NCBI GenBank assembly: GCA_016787755.1
Contig: JAEUUA010000023.1
Location: 670,613-734,612, forward strand
Source: Cyclobacteriaceae bacterium
GTDB taxonomy: Bacteria; Bacteroidota; Bacteroidia; Cytophagales; Cyclobacteriaceae
Length of the DNA stretch: 64,000 nucleotides
Reading direction: 5' to 3'
Part shown: piece by piece, positions 25,226 through 34,790 of the stretch
Layout of the letters: each line of letters starts with the position of its first letter
Position numbering within the stretch: position 1 is the stretch's first letter
Made by a program: the position numbers and the translations under genes
The notes under the pieces: generated by a model
Told to the model about the DNA's origin: nothing
What the model saw: only the letters and a program-made list of their open reading frames with translations
The model's database searches: none

Positions 25226-28078
25226 ATGACTAAAACCGGTGCCACCAAAAAAATGACTGACCTCTCGGGGCACGAATACATTGAAATTATTGGTGCCCGC
25301 GAACATAATCTGAAAAACATCAGCGTCAGCTTTCCGCGAAACAAACTGGTTGTTATCACCGGAATCAGCGGAAGCGGAAAATCTTCATTGGCGTTTGATA
25401 CCATTTATGCCGAAGGTCAACGAAGGTACATGGAAAGTTTTTCTGCCTATGCACGGAGTTTTATTGGAAATTTAGAGCGGCCGGATGTTGATAAAATCAA
25501 TGGCCTCAGTCCGGTTATTTCCATTGAGCAAAAAACAACTTCGCGAAATCCGCGATCAACCGTGGGTACCATTACAGAGATTTACGATTTCCTGCGGTTG
25601 CTTTTTGCGCGCGCGGGCGAAGCGTTCTCTTACCTCAGCGGTGATAAGATGGTGCGCCAATCCGAAGATCAGATTTTGGATGCCATCATCAATAATTATA
25701 AAGGGGAAAAGTTAACATTGCTCGCTCCGGTTATTAAAGGCCGCAAGGGTCACTATCGCGAGTTGTTTGTACAAATTCGCAAGCAGGGATTTTCGAAGGT
25801 GCGCGTGGATGGCGAAGTGCAAGAGATTACGGCTAAGATGCAAGTGGATCGATTTAAAATCCATGACATCGAAATCGTGGTTGATCGCATTGTGCCCGAT
25901 CAAAAAGACAGGCATCGGCTAGGGCAATCCATTGCCACTGCCATGAAGGAGGGCAAGGGAGTTATCATGATGTTGGATGAAGCGAACAAAGTACAGCACT
26001 TCTCAAAGTTTTTGATGGATCCTAAAACCGGATTATCGTATGACGAACCGGCTCCCAATAATTTTTCTTTCAATTCTCCATACGGTGCGTGCCCCACGTG
26101 TACGGGCCTAGGCGCCATTGAGGAAATTACCGAAGACTCAATTATTCCTGATAATAAATTAAGTATTAGTCGGGGTGGCATTTTACCGCTGGGCGAGTAT
26201 CGCGATATCTGGATCTTTAAAAAGATTGAAGCAATCCTTAAACGACACAAACTTACCCTCACAGCTCCTATTAAAGATCTTCCACGTGAAGTGCTAAAAG
26301 TACTTTTATATGGTGACGATGTGCCGGTGGCCGTTGCATCAGTCAAATATCCGGGCACGGAATGGAATACAAAGTTTGAAGGCATCATTAACTTTTTGCA
26401 AAAGCAGAAAGATGAAGGCTCGGAAGCCATTAGAAAATGGGTAGATGACTTTACCATTACGCGGGTTTGCCCCGAATGTAATGGAGCTCGATTAAAGAAA
26501 GAGTCACTTCACTTTAAGATCGATGATAAAAACATTGCTCAGTTAGCTGAGATGAATATCAATACACTTCAAAAATGGTTCGAAGGATTAGAAAATCGGA
26601 TCAATGACAAGCAGCGCATCATTGCTACGGAAGTATTGAAAGAACTAAGGAAGCGCATTGGATTTTTATTGGATGTAGGATTGGATTATCTGCATCTTAA
26701 TCGACCGCTAAGAACATTAAGTGGTGGTGAAGCACAACGCATTCGGCTGGCAACTCAAATAGGTACACAATTAGTAGGGGTGCTTTATATTTTAGATGAA
26801 CCCAGCATTGGGTTACATGCGCGCGATAATGCCAAACTAATTAAAGCGTTAAAAGATTTGAGAGACCTCGGCAATTCTGTAATAGTAGTTGAACATGATA
26901 AGGAGATGATGCTGGAGTCGGACTACATTATTGATATTGGTCCGGGTGCTGGCCGTCATGGCGGGAATGTAGTGGCAGAAGGCGATCCGGAAACGTTTTT
27001 AAAAAATAACAGTACGACTGCGCAATACCTAAACGGCAAAATAGGAATTGAATATCTGAAAGAACGAAGAAAAGGAAGTGGCGAAATATTATCGTTAACT
27101 GGGGCAACCGGAAATAATCTTAAAAATGTTGATCTGGAAATTGCTTTAGGAACACTTGTGTGTGTAACCGGGGTTTCGGGCAGCGGAAAATCTACCCTTG
27201 TTCACGACACCCTCTTCCCAATTTTAAATCAACATTTTTTTAATTCGCGCACTGAGCCTTTGCCGTACAAAAAGATAGAAGGGTTAAAGTGGGTAGATAA
27301 AGTAATTGAAGTTGACCAATCACCGATTGGACGGACGCCACGATCAAACCCGGCAACCTATACCGGTGTGTTCACTGACATTCGCGATTTATTTTCGCAA
27401 ATGCCGGAAGCAAAAATTCGGGGCTATAAAACAGGCAGGTTTTCATTTAACGTAAAAGGCGGGCGTTGCGAAACGTGTGGAGGTGCGGGATTGCGGTTGA
27501 TTGAAATGGAATTTTTACCCGATGTACATGTGCCCTGCGAAACCTGCAAAGGCAAACGGTACAATCGAGAAACATTAGAAGTACGGTTCAAAGGAAAATC
27601 CATTTCAGATGTGTTGGATATGACGGTGGAGGAAGCCGTAAACTTTTTTGAGAATCAACCCCGCATCCTTCGAAAAATTCAAACACTAAGTGAAGTTGGA
27701 TTGGGATACATTTCGTTAGGGCAACATGCAACAACTCTGTCAGGGGGTGAGGCACAGCGCGTAAAACTTGCAACTGAGTTATCCAAGCGCGACACAGGAA
27801 AAACACTTTATATTTTAGATGAACCCACAACGGGTTTGCATTTTCAAGACATCAGTCACTTGCTGGATGTGCTGCAAAAGTTGGTGGATAAAGGAAATAC
27901 GGTGCTGGTGATTGAGCACAACATGGATGTGATTAAATCAGCCGATTATATTATTGATCTCGGGCCGGAAGGCGGAGCCGGTGGGGGACGCATTGTGGCC
28001 AAGGGCACTCCCGAACAAGTTTCTAAAAACCCGGCCAGTTATACCGGTAAGTTTTTGAAACCGGAACTGCAAGATTGA
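25226..28078 (+). CDS. uvrA: Excinuclease ABC subunit A
   Basis: A 950-residue full-length UvrA with two ABC ATPase halves. Walker A sequences are GISGSGKSS (from residue 46) and GVSGSGKST (from residue 649), two LSGGEAQR signatures are present, and zinc-knuckle cysteines lie in CPTCTG/CPECNGAR and CETCGG/CETCKGKR. It scans DNA for bulky lesions together with UvrB in nucleotide excision repair. The start may be ATG 25226 or ATG 25253 (MTDLSGHEYIEI). The gene stands alone. Confidence 0.98.
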   Translation: MTKTGATKKMTDLSGHEYIEIIGAREHNLKNISVSFPRNKLVVITGISGSGKSSLAFDTIYAEGQRRYMESFSAYARSFIGNLERPDVDKINGLSPVISIEQKTTSRNPRSTVGTITEIYDFLRLLFARAGEAFSYLSGDKMVRQSEDQILDAIINNYKGEKLTLLAPVIKGRKGHYRELFVQIRKQGFSKVRVDGEVQEITAKMQVDRFKIHDIEIVVDRIVPDQKDRHRLGQSIATAMKEGKGVIMMLDEANKVQHFSKFLMDPKTGLSYDEPAPNNFSFNSPYGACPTCTGLGAIEEITEDSIIPDNKLSISRGGILPLGEYRDIWIFKKIEAILKRHKLTLTAPIKDLPREVLKVLLYGDDVPVAVASVKYPGTEWNTKFEGIINFLQKQKDEGSEAIRKWVDDFTITRVCPECNGARLKKESLHFKIDDKNIAQLAEMNINTLQKWFEGLENRINDKQRIIATEVLKELRKRIGFLLDVGLDYLHLNRPLRTLSGGEAQRIRLATQIGTQLVGVLYILDEPSIGLHARDNAKLIKALKDLRDLGNSVIVVEHDKEMMLESDYIIDIGPGAGRHGGNVVAEGDPETFLKNNSTTAQYLNGKIGIEYLKERRKGSGEILSLTGATGNNLKNVDLEIALGTLVCVTGVSGSGKSTLVHDTLFPILNQHFFNSRTEPLPYKKIEGLKWVDKVIEVDQSPIGRTPRSNPATYTGVFTDIRDLFSQMPEAKIRGYKTGRFSFNVKGGRCETCGGAGLRLIEMEFLPDVHVPCETCKGKRYNRETLEVRFKGKSISDVLDMTVEEAVNFFENQPRILRKIQTLSEVGLGYISLGQHATTLSGGEAQRVKLATELSKRDTGKTLYILDEPTTGLHFQDISHLLDVLQKLVDKGNTVLVIEHNMDVIKSADYIIDLGPEGGAGGGRIVAKGTPEQVSKNPASYTGKFLKPELQD

Positions 28079-28154
28079 TTAGCTTTTGCCCAAACGCTCC
28101 GCTTATATAAGATAACAATTTTCCGTTTTTTGATTTACTACCTTTCGGGATCAA

Positions 28155-29204
28155 ATGGTGAATAAGGCGCGATTATATTGGTTGTTACAAATTGGTGGGT
28201 GGGCATTGTATGCTCTGGTACAGATTGTGGGCGCCCTTCTGCTGGGAAATGGCACAGTGAGTAATCAACGAATTATTTTTCTTGCCTACGAAGCATTTTT
28301 CTGTTTTCTCATTACCCATTGGTTTCGCACGTACATCAATAATAACCGGTGGTTAACCTGGAGCATGTCCAGGCTGATCCCGAGATTATTGGTAACTGTT
28401 TGGTTCCTGGGCATTGGCATGTACTTTTTGCGCATTCCGGTTTCACTTCCATTAGGCCTGTTTAATAAATCAGTCATCTTCGATCCTAAAAACATGCTAG
28501 GATTATCATTGGTTTATGCGTTCTTCTTTTTTTTGTGGTCAGTATTTTATTTCATATACAATTATTTTGAACGTTACAATAAGTCATTAAAATTGGAAGC
28601 CTCTATAAAGGAAATTGAATTAAGTAATTTAAAGTCGCAGTTAAATCCACATTTCATTTTCAATGCGCTTAATAGCATTCGGGCGCTGGTGGATGAAAAT
28701 CCGGAAAAGTCTAAGCAGGCAATCAATCAACTCTCAAATATTTTGCGAAACTCGTTAGTAACAGAAAAGAAAGGATTAACCAAATTTGGTGATGAACTGA
28801 AAGTAGTCCGCGATTATCTGGGGTTGGAAAGCATACGATTTGAAGAACGACTGAAAACAGAGTTTGACATTGATCCGGAATCCAAGAATTTTTTAGTGCC
28901 ACCATTGATGATTCAAACGCTGGTAGAAAATGGCGTGAAGCATGGCATCTCAAAGTTGACCGAAGGCGGATTGGTTCACCTTCAAACTAAAGTGGAACAA
29001 GGAAAACTTAAAATCCAGATTCGCAACAGCGGTCATTATCATGTAAATGGTCATAAGAAAAGAGCAGGTCTGGGCTTAGTGAACACCACGCAACGCTTGA
29101 AATTGCTGTATGGAAGTGAGGCACACTTCGCAATTAACAATGAAAACGATAATTTTGTCCTCACAGAAATAATAATTCCACATTTACGCAATTCATCCCG
29201 ATAG
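28155..29204 (+). CDS. LytS-like sensor histidine kinase (His_kinase family)
   Basis: A 349-residue kinase with four transmembrane helices in residues ~8-140, the phosphoacceptor region LKSQLNPHFIFNALNSIRAL, and a HATPase domain (MIQTLVENGVKHGIS, then RAGLGLVNTTQRLKLLYG). It precedes its LytTR regulator gene by 47 bases. The stop codon lies within a palindromic repeat that covers 29193-29216. Confidence 0.93.
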   Translation: MVNKARLYWLLQIGGWALYALVQIVGALLLGNGTVSNQRIIFLAYEAFFCFLITHWFRTYINNNRWLTWSMSRLIPRLLVTVWFLGIGMYFLRIPVSLPLGLFNKSVIFDPKNMLGLSLVYAFFFFLWSVFYFIYNYFERYNKSLKLEASIKEIELSNLKSQLNPHFIFNALNSIRALVDENPEKSKQAINQLSNILRNSLVTEKKGLTKFGDELKVVRDYLGLESIRFEERLKTEFDIDPESKNFLVPPLMIQTLVENGVKHGISKLTEGGLVHLQTKVEQGKLKIQIRNSGHYHVNGHKKRAGLGLVNTTQRLKLLYGSEAHFAINNENDNFVLTEIIIPHLRNSSR

Positions 29205-29216
29205 CTATCAGGATGA
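29193..29216. repeat. Dispersed palindrome with core CCGATAGCTATC
   Basis: A 24-base near-perfect palindrome (arms TCATCC/GGATGA, core CGATAGCTATC) spans the stop codon of the kinase gene. The same core occurs at 47926-47950 between other genes, so it is a dispersed intergenic repeat rather than a gene-specific operator. Confidence 0.6.
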
Positions 29217-29251
29217 CCTTAGATTTAATCTTTAAAAATAAGATAGTATAC

Positions 29252-29968
29252 ATGAAAGCACTGATTATTGATGACGAGCGCCTGGCGCGCAAAGAGTTGG
29301 TCAAATTATTGGAAGAACATCCAAGTATTGAAATAGTGGGTGAGGCAGTAAATGCCGATGAAGCGGAGCAAATGATTAATGACCTTAATCCGGATTTACT
29401 TTTTTTAGATATTCAGATGCCGGGCAGAACTGGGTTTCAATTGTTGGAATCATTGGAATCTGTCCCGCTCGTAGTGTTCACCACTGCCTATGATGAGTTT
29501 GCCCTGAAGGGTTTTGAGGTAAACGCCTTAGACTATCTATTAAAACCGATTCAGGCGGAACGTCTGAGCGAAGCCGTTCAAAAGATTTTGGAAAAGGACC
29601 GTGCCAAATCAGGCCGCACAGCAGGGAAAAAATTGGGATTGGAGGATCAGGTATTTGTGAAGGATGGCGAACGTTGTTGGTTTGTTAACCTGGCCAACAT
29701 CCGTTTCTTCGAATCGGATGGCAACTATATAAAAGTATATTTTGATGCCAATCGCCCTATGATTCACAAATCACTCAATGCATTAGATGATCGGCTGGAT
29801 GAGCGGGCATTCTTCAGAGCTAGCCGCAAACACATCATTAACTTAAGTTGGGTAGAGGCTATTGAGCCTTGGTTCAACGGGGGCTTAATGGTAAAACTAC
29901 GGGGTGGCGACAAGGTGGAGGTAAGCCGCAGGCAAGCTGCTAAGTTTAAGGATATGATGAGTTTGTAA
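29252..29968 (+). CDS. LytTR-family response regulator
   Basis: The start is taken at ATG 29252 (MKALIIDDERLARKELVKLL), as the 13 extra upstream residues do not belong to a receiver fold. The receiver domain has the acidic pair DDE, the phospho-Asp in LLFLDIQMPG, VFTTAYDEFALKG and the Lys in YLLKPI. The C-terminal LytTR domain contains FFRASRKHIINLSWVEAIEP. The length of 238 residues is usual. It forms a two-component system with the kinase directly upstream. Confidence 0.93.
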   Translation: MKALIIDDERLARKELVKLLEEHPSIEIVGEAVNADEAEQMINDLNPDLLFLDIQMPGRTGFQLLESLESVPLVVFTTAYDEFALKGFEVNALDYLLKPIQAERLSEAVQKILEKDRAKSGRTAGKKLGLEDQVFVKDGERCWFVNLANIRFFESDGNYIKVYFDANRPMIHKSLNALDDRLDERAFFRASRKHIINLSWVEAIEPWFNGGLMVKLRGGDKVEVSRRQAAKFKDMMSL

Positions 29969-30119
29969 ACTGATTAGCCACAGATTTTCAGAATTTGAAT
30001 TTGTGTAACTGTTCGTGAGGATAGTTAAAATAATTTTGTTTTGGTTGTCATTGAGATCGGGGGCTCAAGCGAAAGTGAATGTTACCTTAGTCAAGACCCA
30101 TAAGGAGTGTCTGCGTTAG

Positions 30120-30485
30120 TTACTTCAATACCAGCTCAATTAACTCTTTTTCCACATTCCAATCGCGGGCAAGTTTAAACATGGCGGTGGCTTCCATTTC
30201 GGTTACATAACCCTTTACATTATTTGATTGCCATACCATGTCAATCAGACTAACTCGTTTTTCTTTAGGGTAGTCGCCTATTATATGATTTAAGAAATTC
30301 CGTGCCCGATCGAAGGCGGTCATATAATCTTCCGCTACGAAAGCCAATGCCCAGGCAAGTTCATCAGCAGCATCCAACTCCTGAGATGCCTTCTCCAAAT
30401 CCTTCTTCTCAAGATCATCAAGACCATGGTAGTAATAGATCACGGATTTTAAAAGCAGGTAAACTCGTTTTTCTTCGGAGGTCAT
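30120..30485 (-). CDS. TerB-like helical protein
   Basis: The start at ATG 30485 (MTSEEKRVYLLLK) gives 121 residues; the frame is open further upstream but runs toward the hemW gene. The sequence is helical and acidic, with VIYYYHGLDDLEKKD, EDYMTAFDRARNF and a C-terminal helix DWNVEKELIELVLK, an arrangement like TerB/DnaJ-associated acidic helical bundles. It follows hemW by 40 bases on the same strand. Its function is unknown and the family assignment is tentative. Confidence 0.6.
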   Translation of the reverse strand: MTSEEKRVYLLLKSVIYYYHGLDDLEKKDLEKASQELDAADELAWALAFVAEDYMTAFDRARNFLNHIIGDYPKEKRVSLIDMVWQSNNVKGYVTEMEATAMFKLARDWNVEKELIELVLK

Positions 30486-30525
30486 TTTGTTGTTAAAATA
30501 ACAATTCTCCGGGAATCGGTTGTTA

Positions 30526-31665
30526 TCAGCTCGAAACAAAAAGATCGGATGCAATCCGGTCGGCCAATAATTTTCCGGCTCGTGTAAGCATAATCGTACC
30601 GCGGTTTAGTTCAATCAGGTTATTCGAAAGAAGTTGATTTAGATAAGGTTTGTTATGAGTGGCCAGGTCGTACCCAAATTTTTCCTCCAGAAAATATAAG
30701 CTACACCCCCATTCGGTGCGCAGCGAGGTAAGAAGGTATTCGTTGATTTTATTTTCATTGGTTAGTTCTTCCCGCTCGAATGGAACAATCCCTTTTTGAA
30801 TACTCTTTATGTAGTGATGATTATTAGGTATGTTAAATTGTCGGGTTGTTCCATTATAAGAATGAGCGCTTGGCCCCAATCCCAAATAGGTCTTCCCTTT
30901 CCAATAGCTGGTATTGTGCTTAGACTGAAAACCGGGCAAACAATAATTTGAAATTTCGTAATGCTGATACCCATGCTGTGTAAGCAAATCCATTACTAAT
31001 TCAAACTGCCGGGCAGATTGATCTTCTTCCACGGCATGGAGTTTCCCCTTGCTTGCCCAGCGGCCAAACACTGTTTTTTCTTCTACTGTTAAGGAATAGG
31101 CCGAGATATGCTTGGGGTGGAGGGTTAAAGCCGTTGCGAGATTCTTTTGCAGCGACTCTTCATTCTGGTCAGGTATCGAGTAGATTAAGTCAATGCTAAT
31201 GTTATTGATGCCAACCTGGTGGGCAGCCTCTACGCACTTTAAAGCTTCAGTAGCAGTATGAGAGCGGTTTAGGAACTTTAAGACACGCTCATCAAAAGAT
31301 TGAATACCAATACTTAGCCTGTTAACCCCCGTTGATTTCAGCTCACTTAATTTTTTAGGAGTAAGGTCATCTGGGTTTGCCTCCACGGTCACCTCAACAC
31401 CGGAAGCAACCCGATAATTTTTATGGATGGAAGTAAAGAGAGTTTCAAGTTCTTGAGCGGTAAGCAGAGACGGTGTTCCGCCACCCAGATAAATTGTTTC
31501 GATGGGCTCGCCCTGCAAATAATCTTTTTGAAGAGTTAGTTCTTCAGAAAGCTGATTTACCAATTCCTGCTTAAGTGTTTGGTTGGTTGAAAAATGAAAA
31601 TCACAATAATGACAAGCTTGCTTGCAAAACGGAATATGAAAATAAAGCCCAGCCATTTGCCTCAA
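30526..31665 (-). CDS. hemW: HemW-like radical SAM protein
   Basis: A 379-residue radical SAM protein with the CxxxCxxC cluster motif at Cys14, Cys18 and Cys21 (FCKQACHYCDF), the SAM-binding stretch TIYLGGGTPSLL, and a HemW C-terminal domain. The family was long called oxygen-independent coproporphyrinogen III oxidase, but HemW members bind haem and act as haem chaperones. An alternative start at ATG 31656 gives MAGLYFHIPFC. It is divergent from the DUF4271 gene. Confidence 0.93.
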   Translation of the reverse strand: MRQMAGLYFHIPFCKQACHYCDFHFSTNQTLKQELVNQLSEELTLQKDYLQGEPIETIYLGGGTPSLLTAQELETLFTSIHKNYRVASGVEVTVEANPDDLTPKKLSELKSTGVNRLSIGIQSFDERVLKFLNRSHTATEALKCVEAAHQVGINNISIDLIYSIPDQNEESLQKNLATALTLHPKHISAYSLTVEEKTVFGRWASKGKLHAVEEDQSARQFELVMDLLTQHGYQHYEISNYCLPGFQSKHNTSYWKGKTYLGLGPSAHSYNGTTRQFNIPNNHHYIKSIQKGIVPFEREELTNENKINEYLLTSLRTEWGCSLYFLEEKFGYDLATHNKPYLNQLLSNNLIELNRGTIMLTRAGKLLADRIASDLFVSS

Positions 31666-31701
31666 AGATAGTCGGGAGTTTCTATTACTCTGTTAATCTG
31701 A

Positions 31702-31709
31702 TATTTTTG
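31702..31709 (+). promoter_or_regulatory. Possible -7 promoter element of the DUF4271 gene
   Basis: TATTTTTG fits TAnnTTTG and lies 10 bases before the start codon, implying an almost leaderless transcript. No -33 TTG is well placed, so this remains tentative. Confidence 0.35.
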
Positions 31710-31719
31710 CGTTCCTGAC

Positions 31720-32796
31720 ATGAAGCGTTTTCTCACTTTTTCCTTCGTACTGTTTTTATCCCTTCCGGGGATTTCGCAACGTAAGGTCATTCAAGACCTT
31801 CGTCAGGACTGGCAAGTTCAGCGCCAGGAAAAACTTGAAAAGTATTCAGGTCAGCAAAGCAAGACTATTTACTTTGTCCTTGACAGAAAGGCGAAGGGCA
31901 GTAATTTGGTGATTCATGATCGCCAGCCATTCTCACTTTTTATTAATGGTACACTTACCAGATACTGTCAGGATAGTCTTATCCTTCCGGTAGATAGTTT
32001 GTGGACTTTATATCGAGGAAAACTTTTCCTGGCTGTTCATCAGGAGTACCCTATCTACTCACTCCAGACTTTACTGGTTTCACAAACTTTCGAAACTGAT
32101 TTTGAAAATCTCCCTCGATCGGGGCATTTTTTTTCTGATTTTGTGATTATTGCATCGTTACTCATATTGATTGCCCTGATTGGTTTACTCCGTGTAAATA
32201 CGGGCCTTACCCTGGACTACTTAAATATTATTAAACTATTTTCATTAAAGGATCGTGATGAATCCACAGTAGCCAGTAGAATAGGGGCCAGCATAAATCT
32301 ATTTTTCTTTGTGCTGATCAGTTTTTTCTTAGGCTTAGTGTTGATGATTATCTTTAATATCACTCCGGAACGAGTTCCCCATGCTGAAAATTTTGTTTTC
32401 GATTCTCTGCTGCAGGCATTTTTACGTTGGATATTACTGTCTACATTAATTTTAGCCTTGTTGGCAATCAAACTCATTTTGATTGCAAGCTTTTCGTTGC
32501 TTTTTGGTTTACGCGACAGCGTTCGTTTTCAGTTTTTCAATTTCGTACGCTTGCTTTTTGTTACAACAGGGTTGATGGCATGCCTGGCGGTTATCTATTT
32601 TATTTTTCACACGCAAAGCCACAGCTTGTTTTATAGCCTGCTTACGTTGGGCGGTTTTTTTATCGGAATCGGAACTCTTTTTTTATTCCTTAAACTATTG
32701 GCTCGCTCCTCGCTCCCCATTTTTCATTTATTTTCCTACCTTTGCGCAACTGAGATTATTCCATTAATGATTTTAGGGAGAGTAATATTGTTTTAA
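31720..32796 (+). CDS. DUF4271 membrane protein
   Basis: A 358-residue protein with a signal peptide (ends GISQ), a periplasmic N-terminal domain of about 115 residues, and then six or more transmembrane helices (from SDFVIIASLLILIALIGLL onward). This is the arrangement of DUF4271 proteins, which sit next to a HemD-like gene and PorP/SprF or gld genes in many Bacteroidota. Function is unknown. It is 16 bases upstream of the hemD-like gene, and the two probably share a transcript. Confidence 0.8.
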   Translation: MKRFLTFSFVLFLSLPGISQRKVIQDLRQDWQVQRQEKLEKYSGQQSKTIYFVLDRKAKGSNLVIHDRQPFSLFINGTLTRYCQDSLILPVDSLWTLYRGKLFLAVHQEYPIYSLQTLLVSQTFETDFENLPRSGHFFSDFVIIASLLILIALIGLLRVNTGLTLDYLNIIKLFSLKDRDESTVASRIGASINLFFFVLISFFLGLVLMIIFNITPERVPHAENFVFDSLLQAFLRWILLSTLILALLAIKLILIASFSLLFGLRDSVRFQFFNFVRLLFVTTGLMACLAVIYFIFHTQSHSLFYSLLTLGGFFIGIGTLFLFLKLLARSSLPIFHLFSYLCATEIIPLMILGRVILF

Positions 32797-32812
32797 GCCG
32801 AAGCGTGTAGAT

Positions 32813-33589
32813 ATGACAGAAACTGCAACTGATCGAATGCGAAAAGTAAAAAGCATTTTGGTCACACAGGAAGAACCAACCGATGCTAATTCACCTTATC
32901 TTAAACTGTCGGAACGATACTCTGTAAAGATAGATTTCCGTCCCTTCATTCAGGTAGAGGCTGTTCCGGTAAAGGAATTTCGCAAACAGAAAGTTGACAT
33001 CCTTGAACATACTGCTGTCATCTTTACAAGCCGCCATTCGGTGGATCACTTTTTTCAGATCTGTCTGGAGTTAAAATTAGAGATGCCGGCCGACATGAAA
33101 TATTTTTGTATTTCAGATCAAACCTCCAACTATCTGCAGAAGTATATTGTAATAAGAAAGAGGAAGATCTTTACAGGGTTAAAGGATACCAAAGATTTGT
33201 TAGAGATCATTAAGAAGCACAAGAACGAGAAATTCCTTTTTCCATGTTCAGATATTAGAAAAAATGACATCCCTGATTTTCTGACCAACAATGGATTTCA
33301 TTTCACAGAGGCAATTATGTATCAAACTGTTGCCGCTAACCTGAGCGATTTGAAAAATGTGTATTACGATATTCTTGCTTTTTTCAGTCCATCCGGTATC
33401 AACTCGCTTCTTATCAATTTTCCTGATTTTATCCAAAACAACACACGCATAGCGGCTTTTGGTCCTACCACCGCCAAAGCTGTTAGGGATGCCAACTTTG
33501 TGTTGGACATTGAGGCGCCCCTTCCAAACGCCCCTTCCATGACAGGTGCATTGGAACTTTATATAAAGGCGGCCAACGGAATTAAATAA
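32813..33589 (+). CDS. hemD: Uroporphyrinogen-III synthase (HemD) family protein
   Basis: A 258-residue cytoplasmic protein with the two-lobed HemD fold: KSILVTQEEP at the start, VIFTSRHSVDHFF, a C-terminal lobe with FLFPCSDIRKND, and the conserved late segment LAFFSPSGINSL followed by IAAFGPTTAKAV. HemD closes hydroxymethylbilane into uroporphyrinogen III. The position between DUF4271 and the type IX secretion genes rather than with other haem genes is typical of the phylum. Whether this copy is catalytic or has a secretion-linked role cannot be told from sequence alone. Confidence 0.85.
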   Translation: MTETATDRMRKVKSILVTQEEPTDANSPYLKLSERYSVKIDFRPFIQVEAVPVKEFRKQKVDILEHTAVIFTSRHSVDHFFQICLELKLEMPADMKYFCISDQTSNYLQKYIVIRKRKIFTGLKDTKDLLEIIKKHKNEKFLFPCSDIRKNDIPDFLTNNGFHFTEAIMYQTVAANLSDLKNVYYDILAFFSPSGINSLLINFPDFIQNNTRIAAFGPTTAKAVRDANFVLDIEAPLPNAPSMTGALELYIKAANGIK

Positions 33590-33702
33590 CTATTTAAGCC
33601 TTACCCTATTACAAGGACTCATATTTTATTACACTTTAATTACATTTGATTGAAAGTGTGACAAGAATTGATTTATCTTTAAGTCGTGTTCAATATCTTA
33701 TT

Positions 33703-34650
33703 GTGAAGAAAGTATATTTTTTAGTCTTCCTGGTCGGAATATTTTTTAATGCGCAAGGTCAACAGGACCCTCAGTTTACTCATTACATGTTCAATACATT
33801 GTATTATAATCCAGCGTATGCGGGCGTTGAGGGAATAACTAAATTTACAGCCATTCATAGAAGCCAATGGCTAGGGTACCAGTCTTCATTTGATGGAAAA
33901 GGAGCACCAACAACCCAGATAATCAGTATGTCGGCTCCCATTAACAAGATTAATAGTGGGTTTGGAGGTTATGTAGTTAATGATCGCCTGGGCCCTCAAA
34001 ATAATTTAGAAGCGCAAGCCTCCTATGCATATCACCTAGCCTTAAAAGGAAGTAAGTTAAGTTTTGGACTTAAGGCGGGAGTTTATTCTCAAACCATTGA
34101 CTTTGAAAAATATAGAGCCATCGATCCGGGAGATCCTTTATTGCAAAGCAGAGGAAAGGAGTCTCAGGTAAGACCAGACCTGGCCATGGGTGTTTTTTTG
34201 CAACGGGAAAAGTTTTATGGGGGTGTGAGTTTCAACCACCTTATTAAATCTGAATTTGATTTTGGATTAAGTCAGCGCAATGCGCTCCAACCTCATATGT
34301 ACGTTACCGGTGGTTACTATTACCAGGTTAATTTTGATCTCCGGTTTCAGTTTTCAACCCTAATAAAATCAGATTTTACAAAAACGACCTTTGATCTTGG
34401 TGGATTAGCCTACTTTAAAGATACGATGTGGGGAGGTTTGGCGTTTAGACAATCGGAAGCCGCCATCTTAATGTTAGGATATAGCTTATTAAAAGATAAA
34501 TCATTGAAAATAGGTTACGGATTAGATTATGTGATTAAAGATCAGCAGGCAAAGCAGCCTACATCACATGAATTTTTATTGACATATGAGCTACCTGTAA
34601 ACCCAGCAATAGGTAAAAAGGTGGTTAGAACACCGCGATACCGACACTAA
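33703..34650 (+). CDS. PorP/SprF-family type IX secretion membrane protein
   Basis: The start is placed at GTG 33703, which yields a clean signal peptide (MKKVYFLVFLVGIFF, ending NAQGQ); an in-frame TTG at 33646 would put 19 unsuited residues in front. The mature protein begins with QDPQFTHYMFNTLYYNPAYAG, the PorP/SprF signature, and continues as an outer membrane beta-barrel. PorP-like barrels act with the type IX secretion machinery as anchors or substrate-specific factors. It lies 140 bases upstream of gldK. Confidence 0.92.
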   Translation: MKKVYFLVFLVGIFFNAQGQQDPQFTHYMFNTLYYNPAYAGVEGITKFTAIHRSQWLGYQSSFDGKGAPTTQIISMSAPINKINSGFGGYVVNDRLGPQNNLEAQASYAYHLALKGSKLSFGLKAGVYSQTIDFEKYRAIDPGDPLLQSRGKESQVRPDLAMGVFLQREKFYGGVSFNHLIKSEFDFGLSQRNALQPHMYVTGGYYYQVNFDLRFQFSTLIKSDFTKTTFDLGGLAYFKDTMWGGLAFRQSEAAILMLGYSLLKDKSLKIGYGLDYVIKDQQAKQPTSHEFLLTYELPVNPAIGKKVVRTPRYRH

Positions 34651-34790
34651 ACGGATAATAATTTTGGTTTTTTTGATATTTTATTGAATTTGGTATCTCT
34701 GTAGTTTAAAAAAAAGGTTAAAAAGAATAACTTTCGGGTCTGTTTGGTTGGCTTTACTAAACCAAAAGGACTAGATCTAATAAAAAGAGT

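Noticed and set aside
34650..34790. gldK promoter
   Set aside because: TAGTTTAA near 34702 is only a partial match and the spacing from the upstream TTG is too short to support a call.
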